Origin: Deltaproteobacteria bacterium
GTDB lineage: Bacteria > Myxococcota > UBA796 > SXON01
DNA: 14,409 bases
Assembly (NCBI GenBank): GCA_947483545.1
Contig: CANKNP010000100.1
Location: forward strand, 1-14,409
Direction: 5' to 3'
Below, in pieces: positions 1-7,610 of this stretch. The translations under genes and the position numbers were made by a program. The notes beneath the pieces were generated by a model, which was not told where the DNA came from, did no database searches, and saw only the letters and a program-made list of their open reading frames with translations. Within the stretch, counting starts at the first letter, position 1. Each line of letters starts with the position of its first letter.

Positions 1-249
1 CACGCCGCAGGGCTCGGGCGTCGGGCCTTTGGCGCACTGCAGCGCACGGGCGAACGCCCTGGCTGCGGTGGTCTTGCCGACTCCCCGGGCGCCGGTGAAC
101 AGAAATGCGTGGTGTAAACGCCCGGAGTTCAGCGAGTTCTTGAGCGTGCGGGTGACGTGCGCCTGACCGCTCATCTCTTCCAGCGTCTGGGGACGCCACT
201 TCCGCGCGATCGCCACGTAGGCGGAGGACGTGGGAACAGGCTCCGCCAT
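1..249 (-). CDS. dnaX: DNA polymerase III subunit gamma/tau, N-terminal part (cut by window edge)
   Basis: The clamp-loader ATPase of DNA polymerase III opens the sliding clamp and loads it onto primed DNA at the replisome. The 83 visible residues show the family start: an ARKWRP segment at about 15-20, a GQ at 28-29, and Walker [10 protein letters not shown] at 53-61. After that come C71 and C81, which match the first cysteines of the DnaX zinc module. The ATG at 247-249 is preceded by AGAGG about 8 nt upstream. The reading frame runs off position 1, so the rest of the gene is outside the window. The SRP RNA gene ends about 23 nt upstream on the same strand, so the two are probably co-transcribed. 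The identification is secure; only the C-terminal part is unseen. Confidence 0.95.
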   Translation of the reverse strand, partial: MAEPVPTSSAYVAIARKWRPQTLEEMSGQAHVTRTLKNSLNSGRLHHAFLFTGARGVGKTTAARAFARALQCAKGPTPEPCGV

Positions 250-272
250 GCTCAACCTCTGGGAGATCCGCC

Positions 273-395
273 GTGTGGGGGGTTGATGGCCGGGCACCTC
301 ACAGCCCCGAACCCGACGCTACCGTTGCTTCCGTAAGGATCTGGCGGGGTTCACGAGGGCCCGGTCTGCGAGACCCGACCATCAACGCCCCACAC
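273..395 (-). ncRNA. ffs: Signal recognition particle RNA, small bacterial (4.5S) type
   Basis: This RNA scaffolds Ffh and its receptor FtsY for co-translational membrane targeting. On the minus strand, 395-379 pairs with 289-273 over 16 of 17 positions, closing one long hairpin of about 123 nt. At its tip (344-322) is the Ffh-binding helix 8 signature: CAGATCC, a 4-nt loop, then GGAAGCA, which matches the canonical CAGGTCC-GGAA-GGAAGCA. The internal-loop 3' side AGCA is intact. The loop itself is UUAC (336-333) rather than GGAA. The position directly upstream of dnaX is a known arrangement for this RNA. The ends are inferred from pairing, and the true 5' end could lie a few bases further right. 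Confidence 0.87.
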
Positions 396-552
396 GATGG
401 GGCACGCCGGGTCTAACCGGACGGCGGCGGTGCGCCACCCACGAGCGGAGCGGAGGGCCTCCGAAAATTCCATGAGCGGAGGGGAGGGTGGCCGCCGGGC
501 TGGGATCCCTCCAAGGCCCGGGAGGTGCTACGTTCGGTCCCGCGAGCGCCCT

Positions 553-1239
553 ATGAAGTCGTTGATCCTTGCTCTCCCGCTGCTGCTGGTGGGATGCCCG
601 ACGCCGAACACCGTGAAAGACGGGGACGTGCCCATGTTGACGAACCCCGACGGAAACCTGGACGGGGCGCCACCACCGCCTGGCGATGGCCCGCCGCTGG
701 AGGGACGGCAGCCGGAAGGCGCCGGGGCCGGACCTTCGGGACCCGAGGGCGGAACGCCGCCCGGTGGGGACGGTGTGGGTCGCCCCGCCGGCGCGAAGTT
801 CAACGTGGCGGCCGGCGAGGGGGTCAAGCTCTCCGGGACGATCCTTTACGCGGGCACGAAGAAGGGAAAGCTGAAGGTCGATTTTCTGAAGAACAAGAAA
901 GACGTGCTGTTCCCGGAGTTGATGCACTCCATCACGCTGGACGCCACCGGCCCCTGGTCGGTGGAGGCGCCGAAAGACCTCGGAGACATCTCGATCGTCT
1001 CGTTCCTGGACAGCGATGACAATGGCCCGAGCCCAGGCGAGCCGGCGGGGATGATCGAGACGGCGACGGTAGCCGCCGTGGACGTGCCGAGCCTGCACAT
1101 CACGCTCTCGGACACGCCGGCGCTTGGCAACTTGACCCCGCCAACGCCCGGAGCTTCGGGGGTCATGCCGCCCGCGAAGCCCGTGGGCGGGACACTCGGG
1201 AGCACGACCGAGGCGGGCCCCGCGACCCCCGCCAAGTGA
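553..1239 (+). CDS. Small secreted lipoprotein with one beta-sandwich-like domain
   Basis: This is a 228-residue protein of unknown function, probably anchored in the cell envelope. The N-terminus, MKSLILALPLLLVGC, is a lipoprotein signal with lipobox LVGC and lipidated C15. Residues about 16-80 are a Pro/Gly/Asp-rich linker. Residues about 85-185 look like a single beta domain, with a VKLSGTILYAG opening strand and a DSDDNGP stretch resembling a calcium-binding loop (DxDxNG). The tail is again Pro/Gly-rich. The frame is open upstream to 397, but the ATG at 553 is chosen because it gives the lipoprotein signal; the ribosome site there is weak. The stop overlaps the next gene start (GTGA, 1236-1239), which suggests translational coupling. 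I recognise no named family. Confidence 0.78.
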   Translation: MKSLILALPLLLVGCPTPNTVKDGDVPMLTNPDGNLDGAPPPPGDGPPLEGRQPEGAGAGPSGPEGGTPPGGDGVGRPAGAKFNVAAGEGVKLSGTILYAGTKKGKLKVDFLKNKKDVLFPELMHSITLDATGPWSVEAPKDLGDISIVSFLDSDDNGPSPGEPAGMIETATVAAVDVPSLHITLSDTPALGNLTPPTPGASGVMPPAKPVGGTLGSTTEAGPATPAK

Positions 1240-2792
1240 GCGGGCTTTTTGCCTGTTTCGGGAGCGTCGCGACGTTTCGAAGGGGCCTGCTTGGTGTGGC
1301 GGAGCGGGGGACGGCTGGGCGCGTGGAGATCGAGGTAGAAGGCGGCTGGATCGGGGCAGCGGTGGACGAGGGCGGAGACGTCGGGGTGCATGGGCCCTTC
1401 ACCGTCGCGTTGGACGGCCGCCCGACGAACCTTCGGGCGCTGACCGCCGAGCAGATCGCCCGCGAGTCCGGAGCGACAACCCCAGCGGAGGTGATCGGGG
1501 CGATCTTCGAGGAGATTGGCGTAGAGCAGGGGCTGTCCAGGATGGAGGGGAGCTTCGCGCTCCTGGCGTGGGACGCTGAGCGGAACACCCTGTGGGCCGT
1601 TCGCGACCGGCTGGGTGCCCGCCCGATGTTCTGGCGCCCAGGGGTCGGCGCGGGGTCGTCGCCGGGGGCGCTGGGGACGGCCCGGGGGACCGACGCGCTG
1701 GATCGGCTGACCCGGGTGGGCCTGATCCCGCCGCCGTTGAGCGTCATCGACGGCGTGGAGCGCATCGCGGCAGGCTGCCTGGCCAGGATAGTCGCGCCGG
1801 GCGGGGATCATCGGGGGAGCGGGGTGCTGCGGTGGTGGGACGCCCCGGGGTTGACCCCCGGCCGCGGTGGCGCGCTGATCCGCTGGGTACAAAGCCTGGA
1901 GTTTGCGGCCCGGATGTGCATCCGACAGGCGGGACCGAACGGCACGGCGGTGTGGGTGGAGGACGACGCGAGCAGAGCAGTGCTCGCGGCAGCGGCGCAC
2001 CCGGTGGACGGAAAAGTGGCCGCGATCGTGGTGGAGATCGAGGGGGTGGGGGGGACGGAGCTGTCGGACGCGCTGGAAGTCCATCGCGCGCCGCTGGGGC
2101 CGAAAGACCTGGAGCGAGCGATCGAAGATCTCGGTCAGGCGGAGGAGCCCACGGCGGATCCCGACGCGCTGCTGTGGTGGGCTGTGGGTCGGCGCGCAGA
2201 GGCGTTGGGGCTGACGAGGGTGCTGAGCGGGCGGGGGGGGGAGGCGTGGTTGGAGCCGGCGCCGGCGGGGCTCGTCGCGCGGCTGAGGGCGAGTCGAGCG
2301 CAGCCGGAGACGTGCCCGGAGGTGGAGGTGATCACGGCGACATCGCCCGTGCGGCCACCGTCGGCGAGCTGGCTGTACCGGCGGCTCGCTCTGCCGGAGC
2401 GCACGCTGCGGACGCCAGATCTCGTGGGGACGACCCTCGGGGTGCGGTTCGCGCTCCCGCTCTGTGATCCGCGCCTCGTCCAGTTGGGGGCGAGCGTACC
2501 TGTGCTTCACCACCCGGGGATCGCGACGGCGCTGTGGGCGAACCTGGGGGTTCCGCTGCACATGCAGGGGGCGAAGAGGGCCCAGGTGCCGCTCAGCGCC
2601 TGGCTCCGAGGGCCATGCAAGGGGCTTTGGGAGGGCCTGGACGCCCGGCTCGCGGCGGTGGTGGAGCCGGCGAGCGTGCGAGCGCTGACGGGGGCGGTCG
2701 CGGCGTCTGAGGCCGCTGCGATCCGGGTGTTCGCGCTGCTGGTGGTGGAGCGGTGGTTGCACTATCGCGGGGGAGAAAGCAGGACGGGGTAG
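1236..2792 (+). CDS. Asparagine-synthetase-like protein with both active sites lost (pseudoenzyme)
   Basis: This 518-residue protein follows the two-domain plan of glutamine-hydrolysing asparagine synthetases. The glutaminase-like domain is marked by MEGSFALLAWD (103-113) and RDRLGARP (123-130). The synthetase-like domain is marked by LSGRGGE (330-336), a later FALPLCDPRLV segment, and KRAQVPLSAWLRG. Critical residues are missing. Cys2 is Ser. The glutaminase NG is DG at 60-61. The Asp of the SDTE motif is Pro83. The pyrophosphatase loop SGG(L/V)DSS reads EDDASRA at 242-248. The frame is intact throughout, so this is not a decayed pseudogene. It starts at GTG, overlapping the lipoprotein stop. 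Catalysis of Asn or amide-bond synthesis seems unlikely; a binding or scaffold role is inference. Confidence 0.8.
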   Translation: MSGLFACFGSVATFRRGLLGVAERGTAGRVEIEVEGGWIGAAVDEGGDVGVHGPFTVALDGRPTNLRALTAEQIARESGATTPAEVIGAIFEEIGVEQGLSRMEGSFALLAWDAERNTLWAVRDRLGARPMFWRPGVGAGSSPGALGTARGTDALDRLTRVGLIPPPLSVIDGVERIAAGCLARIVAPGGDHRGSGVLRWWDAPGLTPGRGGALIRWVQSLEFAARMCIRQAGPNGTAVWVEDDASRAVLAAAAHPVDGKVAAIVVEIEGVGGTELSDALEVHRAPLGPKDLERAIEDLGQAEEPTADPDALLWWAVGRRAEALGLTRVLSGRGGEAWLEPAPAGLVARLRASRAQPETCPEVEVITATSPVRPPSASWLYRRLALPERTLRTPDLVGTTLGVRFALPLCDPRLVQLGASVPVLHHPGIATALWANLGVPLHMQGAKRAQVPLSAWLRGPCKGLWEGLDARLAAVVEPASVRALTGAVAASEAAAIRVFALLVVERWLHYRGGESRTG

Positions 2793-2824
2793 CCGATGGC
2801 GCAGGCACCACCCACCTGTCCCCC

Positions 2825-3361
2825 CTACATCCCCGTCTTCGTCGCCTGCTGGAGTGCCTCAATCGAACGAACGATCGCCGCCACGGAGGGCTTGCCACGG
2901 TTCCCCAGCCGGATCTTGCGCTCTGGGTTCACCAGGTAGACCGTCCGGATGTTCATGGGCCCGGCGACCGGGATCTGCATGCAGGCCTTGAACTGCCGGG
3001 CCACAGAGCCCCCGCGGTCGGTGAGCATCGGGAACTTGACGCCGATCTCCTCGGCAAAAGCCTTGTGGCTCTCGGCCTCTTCGCTGCTGATGCCGAACAC
3101 CTTGACGTTGAGGCGGTCAAAGTCGGCCAGGTGCTTCTGAAAGTCCTGGAGCTGCGCAGCGTCGTCCGCGCCGCCGTCCTGCACATAGAAGACCAGGATC
3201 GACCAGTGCCGGCCGTGGCGGTGCCAGGAGTCGTCGTAGCTCTGCAGGTGCCACTCGGGGGCGGTCTCGCCCTCGGGAAGGAGCTTGGGGTAGATGCGAT
3301 CCTGGATCGTGCGCTTGACGGGTGCGGGCAGTCCCTGTAGCGACTTGCGAAGCGGGTTCAT
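2825..3361 (-). CDS. Peroxiredoxin-fold (AhpC/TSA, Bcp-like) protein lacking the peroxidatic cysteine
   Basis: Residues about 31-170 of this 178-residue protein follow the thioredoxin-fold peroxiredoxin pattern: a GETAPEW start, a central FY strand and loop, KVFGISSEEAESHKAF, then KFPMLTD and VYLVNPERKIR. The active-site loop, in Bcp-type proteins FYPKDFTPGCTxE, reads FYVQDGGADDAAQ at 58-70. The peroxidatic Cys is Asp67, the preceding Thr is Gly64, and the Bcp resolving Cys position is Gln72. The only cysteine is C127, away from the site. Peroxide reduction by the normal route is therefore not expected. About 25 N-terminal residues (LRKSLQGLPAPVKRTIQDRI) extend beyond the family core. It is the last gene of the gld-like cluster, 60 nt after gldG, with TGGAG before the ATG. 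Confidence 0.82.
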   Translation of the reverse strand: MNPLRKSLQGLPAPVKRTIQDRIYPKLLPEGETAPEWHLQSYDDSWHRHGRHWSILVFYVQDGGADDAAQLQDFQKHLADFDRLNVKVFGISSEEAESHKAFAEEIGVKFPMLTDRGGSVARQFKACMQIPVAGPMNIRTVYLVNPERKIRLGNRGKPSVAAIVRSIEALQQATKTGM

Positions 3362-3421
3362 GGGGGCTCCAGAAGGGGCCGGCGCGGTAACCCGGGATCG
3401 GGAAGGGCGCCGCCGCCCCGC

Positions 3422-5071
3422 CTACTTGCCCCGACGAACCGCCCAGGTTCCCACCATCCCCGCGACGCACAGGCCGGGCAGCAGGAGCAGGGCCATCGCA
3501 GCACCGCCGAACACGCTCAACGTGGTGAGCTCGAGCTTGCCGGTGTGCGCGGTGTTGGCCCGCACAGCAAGCTGGTCCTTCTCGCCGACCATCCACGCGA
3601 CCGTGTTCAGGAACAGATCCTGGTTCTGTACCTTGAGGACCAGCTGGTTGGCGGCAAAGTCGCCGTCGCCGAACACCATGACCTTGCCGCCCGCCTTGGC
3701 TGGGGGGGCCGGGAGGGAAGGCACAGCCGTGGTGGTCAGCGCGGTAGGGGCACCCTCAGCGGCAGGCATCGCCTCGCTCGTCGTGCGGAGCGCCGCAGGA
3801 TCGGTGACCTCGACGCTCGCGATCAGCCCGACCTTTCCGATCAGGTCGACGCCCTCGTCGGGCACCGCGCCCACATTCGGATCGTCCAGCTTGGTCTCGC
3901 CCCACCCGAGCTCGCTCCCGCGAGCCAGGATCTGCACGTTGAGCCCAGGGATGTCCTCGCCCTTTGTGACGCTGCGGGCGAGCGAGAGGATCACGAGGCC
4001 GGTCAACTTCTGCGTGACGGGGTGTACATCCCAGCTGGAGGCGTCGAGCCCGAGCGCCGTCGGGTCGTTCGGCGCGATCATGCGGTTCGGGTCGCCTTCG
4101 ACCACCACGTCGGCGCCGACCTTGACGCCGTACCGCGCCATGTCCGCGGCCGTCTCCGGGGTTTGAAGCGGGGCGTCGAGCATCACGATCAGCCCGCCAC
4201 CAGCGGCGACGTAGCGAGCGAGCCGGTCACGCTCCTCGGGGAGCAGCTCGGCGCGGGGGCCAGGCAATACGATGACCTCACACTGCTCAGGCGTCGGTTG
4301 ACCCTCCAGCAGATTGAGCTGGGAAGCCTTGTAGTTCTGGCCCTCCAGCCGCTGCAGCGCGACGCCGAAGCCGTTCGGCGTTTGGTCGTCCATGTAGTCG
4401 AGCTCGCCGTGACCCTGCACCGCACAGACCGAGTGCGACGTGTCCCGGGTGACCTTCACGAGCGCGTTGGTCAGCGCCTCTTCGTCGAAGTCGGTCTCCA
4501 ACCGTTGCTGGCTCTCGCCGACCTTCACGATGACCGTGCCGCTGGCCGAGATGATCTTCATCTGCTCGGCGAGCAGCGGATCCGAGTAGGGGTCGTGGTA
4601 GCTGACCTTCATCAGGCTCGTTTCGTCCAGGTATCCCTGCATCAACCCCTTGAAGTTGCTCTCCTGCGGGCTGCCGGATTGGAAGAACGCCTGGATGTCC
4701 ACCTCGCGGTCCAGCGCCTTGGCGATCTCCTTCGATTGGTCGGAGAGCGTGAATTGCTGGCCCTTGGTCCAGTCGAAACGATGGTCGTACCGGTACATCA
4801 TCACGTTCAAGCCGACTGCGACGACGGCGACCATGAGCACGGTGAGGGAAGCGACAGCCGCTCGTCCGACCGTCTGATCCTTGCCGATCGCCGCGAGGTT
4901 CTTCCAGTCGAGGGTCAGCCAGATCCCGAGCTGAAGCAGGCCCACGCCGGCGATGTAGTTCACCGGTGCGGGGGCAGCCTCGAACCCGAAGACGAGCCAG
5001 CCTGCGCTCGCCACCAGGAGGCACATGAACCCGAAGAGGGCGAGGAGCCAACCGACTACGCGCATTGCCAT
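3422..5071 (-). CDS. gldG: GldG-like ABC transporter accessory membrane protein
   Basis: The extracytoplasmic partner of a GldA/GldF-type ABC system is anchored in the inner membrane with a large periplasmic part. Three hydrophobic segments lie at about 4-28, 38-55 and 71-92. They are followed by the family hallmark FDWTKGQQFTLS and a helix leading to VDIQAFF. A long soluble domain comes next, with a PGPRAELLPEERDRLARYVAAGG segment typical of this family in two halves, and a final hydrophobic segment lies at about 518-540. The protein has 549 residues from the ATG at 5071, whose A is shared with the gldF stop (TGATG). A GTG at 5080 would add three residues. In Bacteroidetes, homologues are linked to gliding; here the substrate is unknown. 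A low-complexity Ala/Pro/Thr insert lies at about 450-475. Confidence 0.86.
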   Translation of the reverse strand: MAMRVVGWLLALFGFMCLLVASAGWLVFGFEAAPAPVNYIAGVGLLQLGIWLTLDWKNLAAIGKDQTVGRAAVASLTVLMVAVVAVGLNVMMYRYDHRFDWTKGQQFTLSDQSKEIAKALDREVDIQAFFQSGSPQESNFKGLMQGYLDETSLMKVSYHDPYSDPLLAEQMKIISASGTVIVKVGESQQRLETDFDEEALTNALVKVTRDTSHSVCAVQGHGELDYMDDQTPNGFGVALQRLEGQNYKASQLNLLEGQPTPEQCEVIVLPGPRAELLPEERDRLARYVAAGGGLIVMLDAPLQTPETAADMARYGVKVGADVVVEGDPNRMIAPNDPTALGLDASSWDVHPVTQKLTGLVILSLARSVTKGEDIPGLNVQILARGSELGWGETKLDDPNVGAVPDEGVDLIGKVGLIASVEVTDPAALRTTSEAMPAAEGAPTALTTTAVPSLPAPPAKAGGKVMVFGDGDFAANQLVLKVQNQDLFLNTVAWMVGEKDQLAVRANTAHTGKLELTTLSVFGGAAMALLLLPGLCVAGMVGTWAVRRGK

Positions 5072-5841
5072 CAGCGCCACCGAAGGGCTTCGACCCGTTG
5101 CGCCGTAGCGAACAGGAAGAACCCGATGAAAGAGAGGAAATACATGAGGTCCTGGGTGTGGATGAGCCCCTTGCCCATCTCGTCCGCGTGCTTGAGCATC
5201 GACAGGTAGTCAATGGCGGACTTGACGTTGCCGTCGTCCATCGACTGGACCGGCCAGTTCGAGATCCAAAGGAACAAGCTGACTGCGAACGCGATCATGA
5301 ACGCGACGATCTGGTTCTCGGTCAGCGAAGAGCAGAAGGTTCCCAACGAGATCAGCGTGCCGAGCATCAAGATGAAGCTGAGGTAGTTCGCCCCGACGAT
5401 GCCGCTATCCGGGTCACCGAACGCGTAGAGGAACCAGATGAACGGCAGCGTGGTGATCGCCATCACCAGCGCGAAGCCCATGCCGCCCAGGAACTTGCCG
5501 AGCGCGATCTCAAAGGAGCTGATCGGCGAGGTCAACAGGAGCTCGATGCTCCGCTGGCGGCGGTCCTCGGCGATCAGGCGCATGGTCACCGCCGGCACGA
5601 TGAACAACGAGATCACGCCCAGGTTCGAGAAGAACGGCTGGATGACCCACTCGTTGACCGAGAGTTGGTCGGCCTGCATCGGGTTCAGCACCGACTGCGA
5701 GTAGGCGTCGAAGTAGCCGAGCAGCATCGCGGTGAAGAAGAACCCGCTGATGAACGTGAAGGCCGTGAGCGCGATCCACCCGACGGGGGTGTTGAAGATC
5801 GCCGAGGTCTCTCGGCGTGCAATGTTCAGGGCCCCGGTCAT
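5071..5841 (-). CDS. gldF: GldF-like ABC-2 type permease
   Basis: This is the membrane permease of the Gld-type ABC system, 256 residues with about six hydrophobic segments at roughly 20-45, 72-92, 110-140, 149-172, 175-196 and 232-252. Between the second and third lies the ABC-2 family coupling sequence MRLIAEDRRQRSIELLLTSP, highly characteristic of GldF and related permeases. The start overlaps the gldA stop by 4 bp (ATGA at 5838-5841), and the stop overlaps the gldG start (TGATG). All three genes are therefore likely translated as a coupled set, consistent with a complex of ATPase, permease and accessory protein. The assignment to this family is strong. The biological substrate, and any role in motility, cannot be read from sequence. 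Confidence 0.9.
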   Translation of the reverse strand: MTGALNIARRETSAIFNTPVGWIALTAFTFISGFFFTAMLLGYFDAYSQSVLNPMQADQLSVNEWVIQPFFSNLGVISLFIVPAVTMRLIAEDRRQRSIELLLTSPISSFEIALGKFLGGMGFALVMAITTLPFIWFLYAFGDPDSGIVGANYLSFILMLGTLISLGTFCSSLTENQIVAFMIAFAVSLFLWISNWPVQSMDDGNVKSAIDYLSMLKHADEMGKGLIHTQDLMYFLSFIGFFLFATAQRVEALRWR

Positions 5842-6734
5842 GTCGTTCCCCGCGTTGTGAGCTGGATGTAGGTGTCTTCAAGGCGCTCGCCCTGGAGGGA
5901 GAGCAAGCCGAACGGGATGGAGGCGGCGGCGATGGCCTCGCGAAGGTCTTTGTCGCCCGAGATGACAAGGCGCGAACCGTCATGTTCGACCTTGGTCACG
6001 CCGGGCACGCGCTGCAGCGCGGGGATGGCGCCCTCCGGTCGGGCGAGCTCGACCCGAACGAGCTTGCCAGCCCCGCCGCCGAGCGTGGCGAGATCCCCCT
6101 GCGCGACGATGGCGCCCTTGTGGATGATGATGACGCGGCTGCAAATCGCCTCGATCTCGGTGAGCACATGCGTCGAGAGCATCACCGTGCGGTCGTCGCC
6201 CGCCGAGAGCTCTTGGATCAGGTTCTTGATCTCGATGCGCTGCGCAGGATCGAGGCCCGAAGTTGGCTCGTCGAGCACCAGCACCTGGGGATCGTGGACG
6301 AGCGCTTGGGCCAGACCCACGCGCTGCCGGTAGCCCTTGGAGAGGTTGTCGATGATGCGGTGACTGACGCCCTCGAGCCCGACGCGCCCAAGCGCCTTCT
6401 TTGTCGCGGCCGTTACGTCCGGCACGCCCTTGATCTGGGCGGCGAAGCGGACGTAGTCGCCCACCGTCATGTTCGTGTAGAGCGGCGGGGTCTCGGGAGC
6501 GTAGCCGAGCATCGCCTGGACCTTGCGGGGGTTTTCGGCCACGTCGTGACCGCCAACCCGAGCGGTGCCGGCGCTGGCCCCCAACGATCCCGCGATGATG
6601 CGCATCGTGGTGCTCTTGCCCGCGCCGTTCTGGCCCAGGAAGCCCACCACCTCTCCCTTCTGCACGGTGAAGCTCACGTCGTTCAACGCGAGCGCATCGC
6701 CGTAGGATTTCGTCAGGCCTTGAACCTCGATCAT
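5838..6734 (-). CDS. gldA: GldA-like ABC transporter ATP-binding protein
   Basis: This cytoplasmic ATPase powers the gldF/gldG membrane complex. The 298-residue protein has Walker A GQNGAGKST at 34-42, GYAPETPPLY at 77-86 (Glu81 at the usual Q-loop Gln, as GldA relatives have), a modified signature LSKGY at 131-135, Walker B VLVLDEPTSGLDP at 151-163, and an STH switch histidine near 193. A C-terminal domain of about 80 residues after position 215 is typical of ABC-2 exporter ATPases. It is the first gene of the ATGA/TGATG-coupled trio. A 65-nt gap separates its start from the DUF3616 gene upstream, where I see no clear terminator. The ribosome site is weak (GGAT). Confidence 0.92.
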   Translation of the reverse strand: MIEVQGLTKSYGDALALNDVSFTVQKGEVVGFLGQNGAGKSTTMRIIAGSLGASAGTARVGGHDVAENPRKVQAMLGYAPETPPLYTNMTVGDYVRFAAQIKGVPDVTAATKKALGRVGLEGVSHRIIDNLSKGYRQRVGLAQALVHDPQVLVLDEPTSGLDPAQRIEIKNLIQELSAGDDRTVMLSTHVLTEIEAICSRVIIIHKGAIVAQGDLATLGGGAGKLVRVELARPEGAIPALQRVPGVTKVEHDGSRLVISGDKDLREAIAAASIPFGLLSLQGERLEDTYIQLTTRGTT

Positions 6735-6799
6735 CGATCCAATCCGTAAGAGGGCGCCCGACTAACCAGCCGCTCGCTCTGTGTCCCCCAGCCGAGTCG

Positions 6800-7603
6800 T
6801 CAAAGCTTGTCGGACCGGTAGAGGGTCGATGTGGTCTTGCAGACGTCGTCCTTTCCGGCCGCGCCGTCTGTGATCAGGCGAGCGCCTCCGGAAGCGAGCA
6901 CGACGAGCCCCTCGGCGTCTTCCGGCACGCTGGTCGTCCGGCGCTGCGGCGTGGACTGTGGGCCCTGAAGCTCGAACACTGCGCCGGGCGCCTTGCCGAC
7001 CGAGGCGCCGCCCAGGATGTACAAGACGTCATCGCCGCCGGGCCTTACGGCGAGGTCTACGATCCCGAGACCGCCCAGATCGATCGCGTAGCTGGCGGTG
7101 ACCGACAGCACGTTCGAAGTTGTCGGTGTGAGCTGGACAAGCAGCGCCCTTCCCTCCACGAGCGGCGCCCGCAGTCCGAGCCAGAGGTGCGCGCCCCAAA
7201 CTGTCGCACCTTCGACGTTTCGGCTGGCCTCGAAGCCCTCCGCCGAGCAGACTTCGCACCCCTTCCAGTCAATGGTCCAGACCGACGACTGTTCGCCGTG
7301 AACCTGAACGATCCGCTGGCGCTCCGAGCGCTCCTCCCCGGATTTGCTCCTCGATTGTGATCCGACCACCCAAACGTTCGTGGCATCCGAAGCCAGCGCT
7401 TCGATGTCCTCGACGGGGGTCCCGAGCAGCACCTCGCCCAGGCCGACCCCTTCCATGCCTGCCAAGGGCACGCCGTCGAGCGTGAACCGGAACAGCCGGT
7501 CTTCACGCTCGTTGTCTGCGATCAGGACGGTGTCGGGCTGGGCAGGGTCGGCGACCATCGCGGAGCCCTCACACAGGCCGAGGAGCACAGCGACCGGGAT
7601 CAT
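6800..7603 (-). CDS. DUF3616-type beta-propeller-like protein
   Basis: A protein of 267 residues with unknown function. It shows segments typical of DUF3616: CEGSAMV at 11-17, a VEDIEAL block followed by WVVGSQSRSKSGEERSER, and later NVEGATVWGAHLWLGLRAPL. Repeated beta strands suggest a propeller fragment. The usual N-terminal signal seems absent, because the family core begins about residue 10, after only a short hydrophobic MIPVAVLLGL. There is no upstream in-frame start before a stop codon. The PEGA gene stop is embedded in the ribosome site (TGAGGGAGGT), directly before the ATG with only 7 nt between stop and start. Translation is therefore probably coupled to the PEGA gene. Whether it is exported is unclear. 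Confidence 0.78.
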   Translation of the reverse strand: MIPVAVLLGLCEGSAMVADPAQPDTVLIADNEREDRLFRFTLDGVPLAGMEGVGLGEVLLGTPVEDIEALASDATNVWVVGSQSRSKSGEERSERQRIVQVHGEQSSVWTIDWKGCEVCSAEGFEASRNVEGATVWGAHLWLGLRAPLVEGRALLVQLTPTTSNVLSVTASYAIDLGGLGIVDLAVRPGGDDVLYILGGASVGKAPGAVFELQGPQSTPQRRTTSVPEDAEGLVVLASGGARLITDGAAGKDDVCKTTSTLYRSDKL

Positions 7604-7610
7604 ACCTCCC

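Noticed and set aside
2223..2245. Poly-G stretch considered as a frameshift explaining the lost motifs of the synthetase-like gene
   Set aside because: Recognisable family segments occur in the same frame before and after it, and the missing residues at 2, 60, 83 and 242-248 all lie upstream of it.
846..2762. 638-codon open frame antisense to the synthetase-like gene
   Set aside because: It is a shadow frame of GC-rich DNA, with Arg/Pro/His-rich low-complexity protein and no motifs; the plus-strand gene explains the region.
2793..2824. Shared terminator between the convergent synthetase-like and peroxiredoxin-like genes
   Set aside because: Only a 4-bp CAGG/CCTG pairing is visible, with no T run on either strand.
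3545..5209. 554-codon plus-strand frame opposite gldG
   Set aside because: Its composition is His/Arg/Asp-rich with no domain, and it lies entirely opposite the well-supported gldG and the end of gldF.
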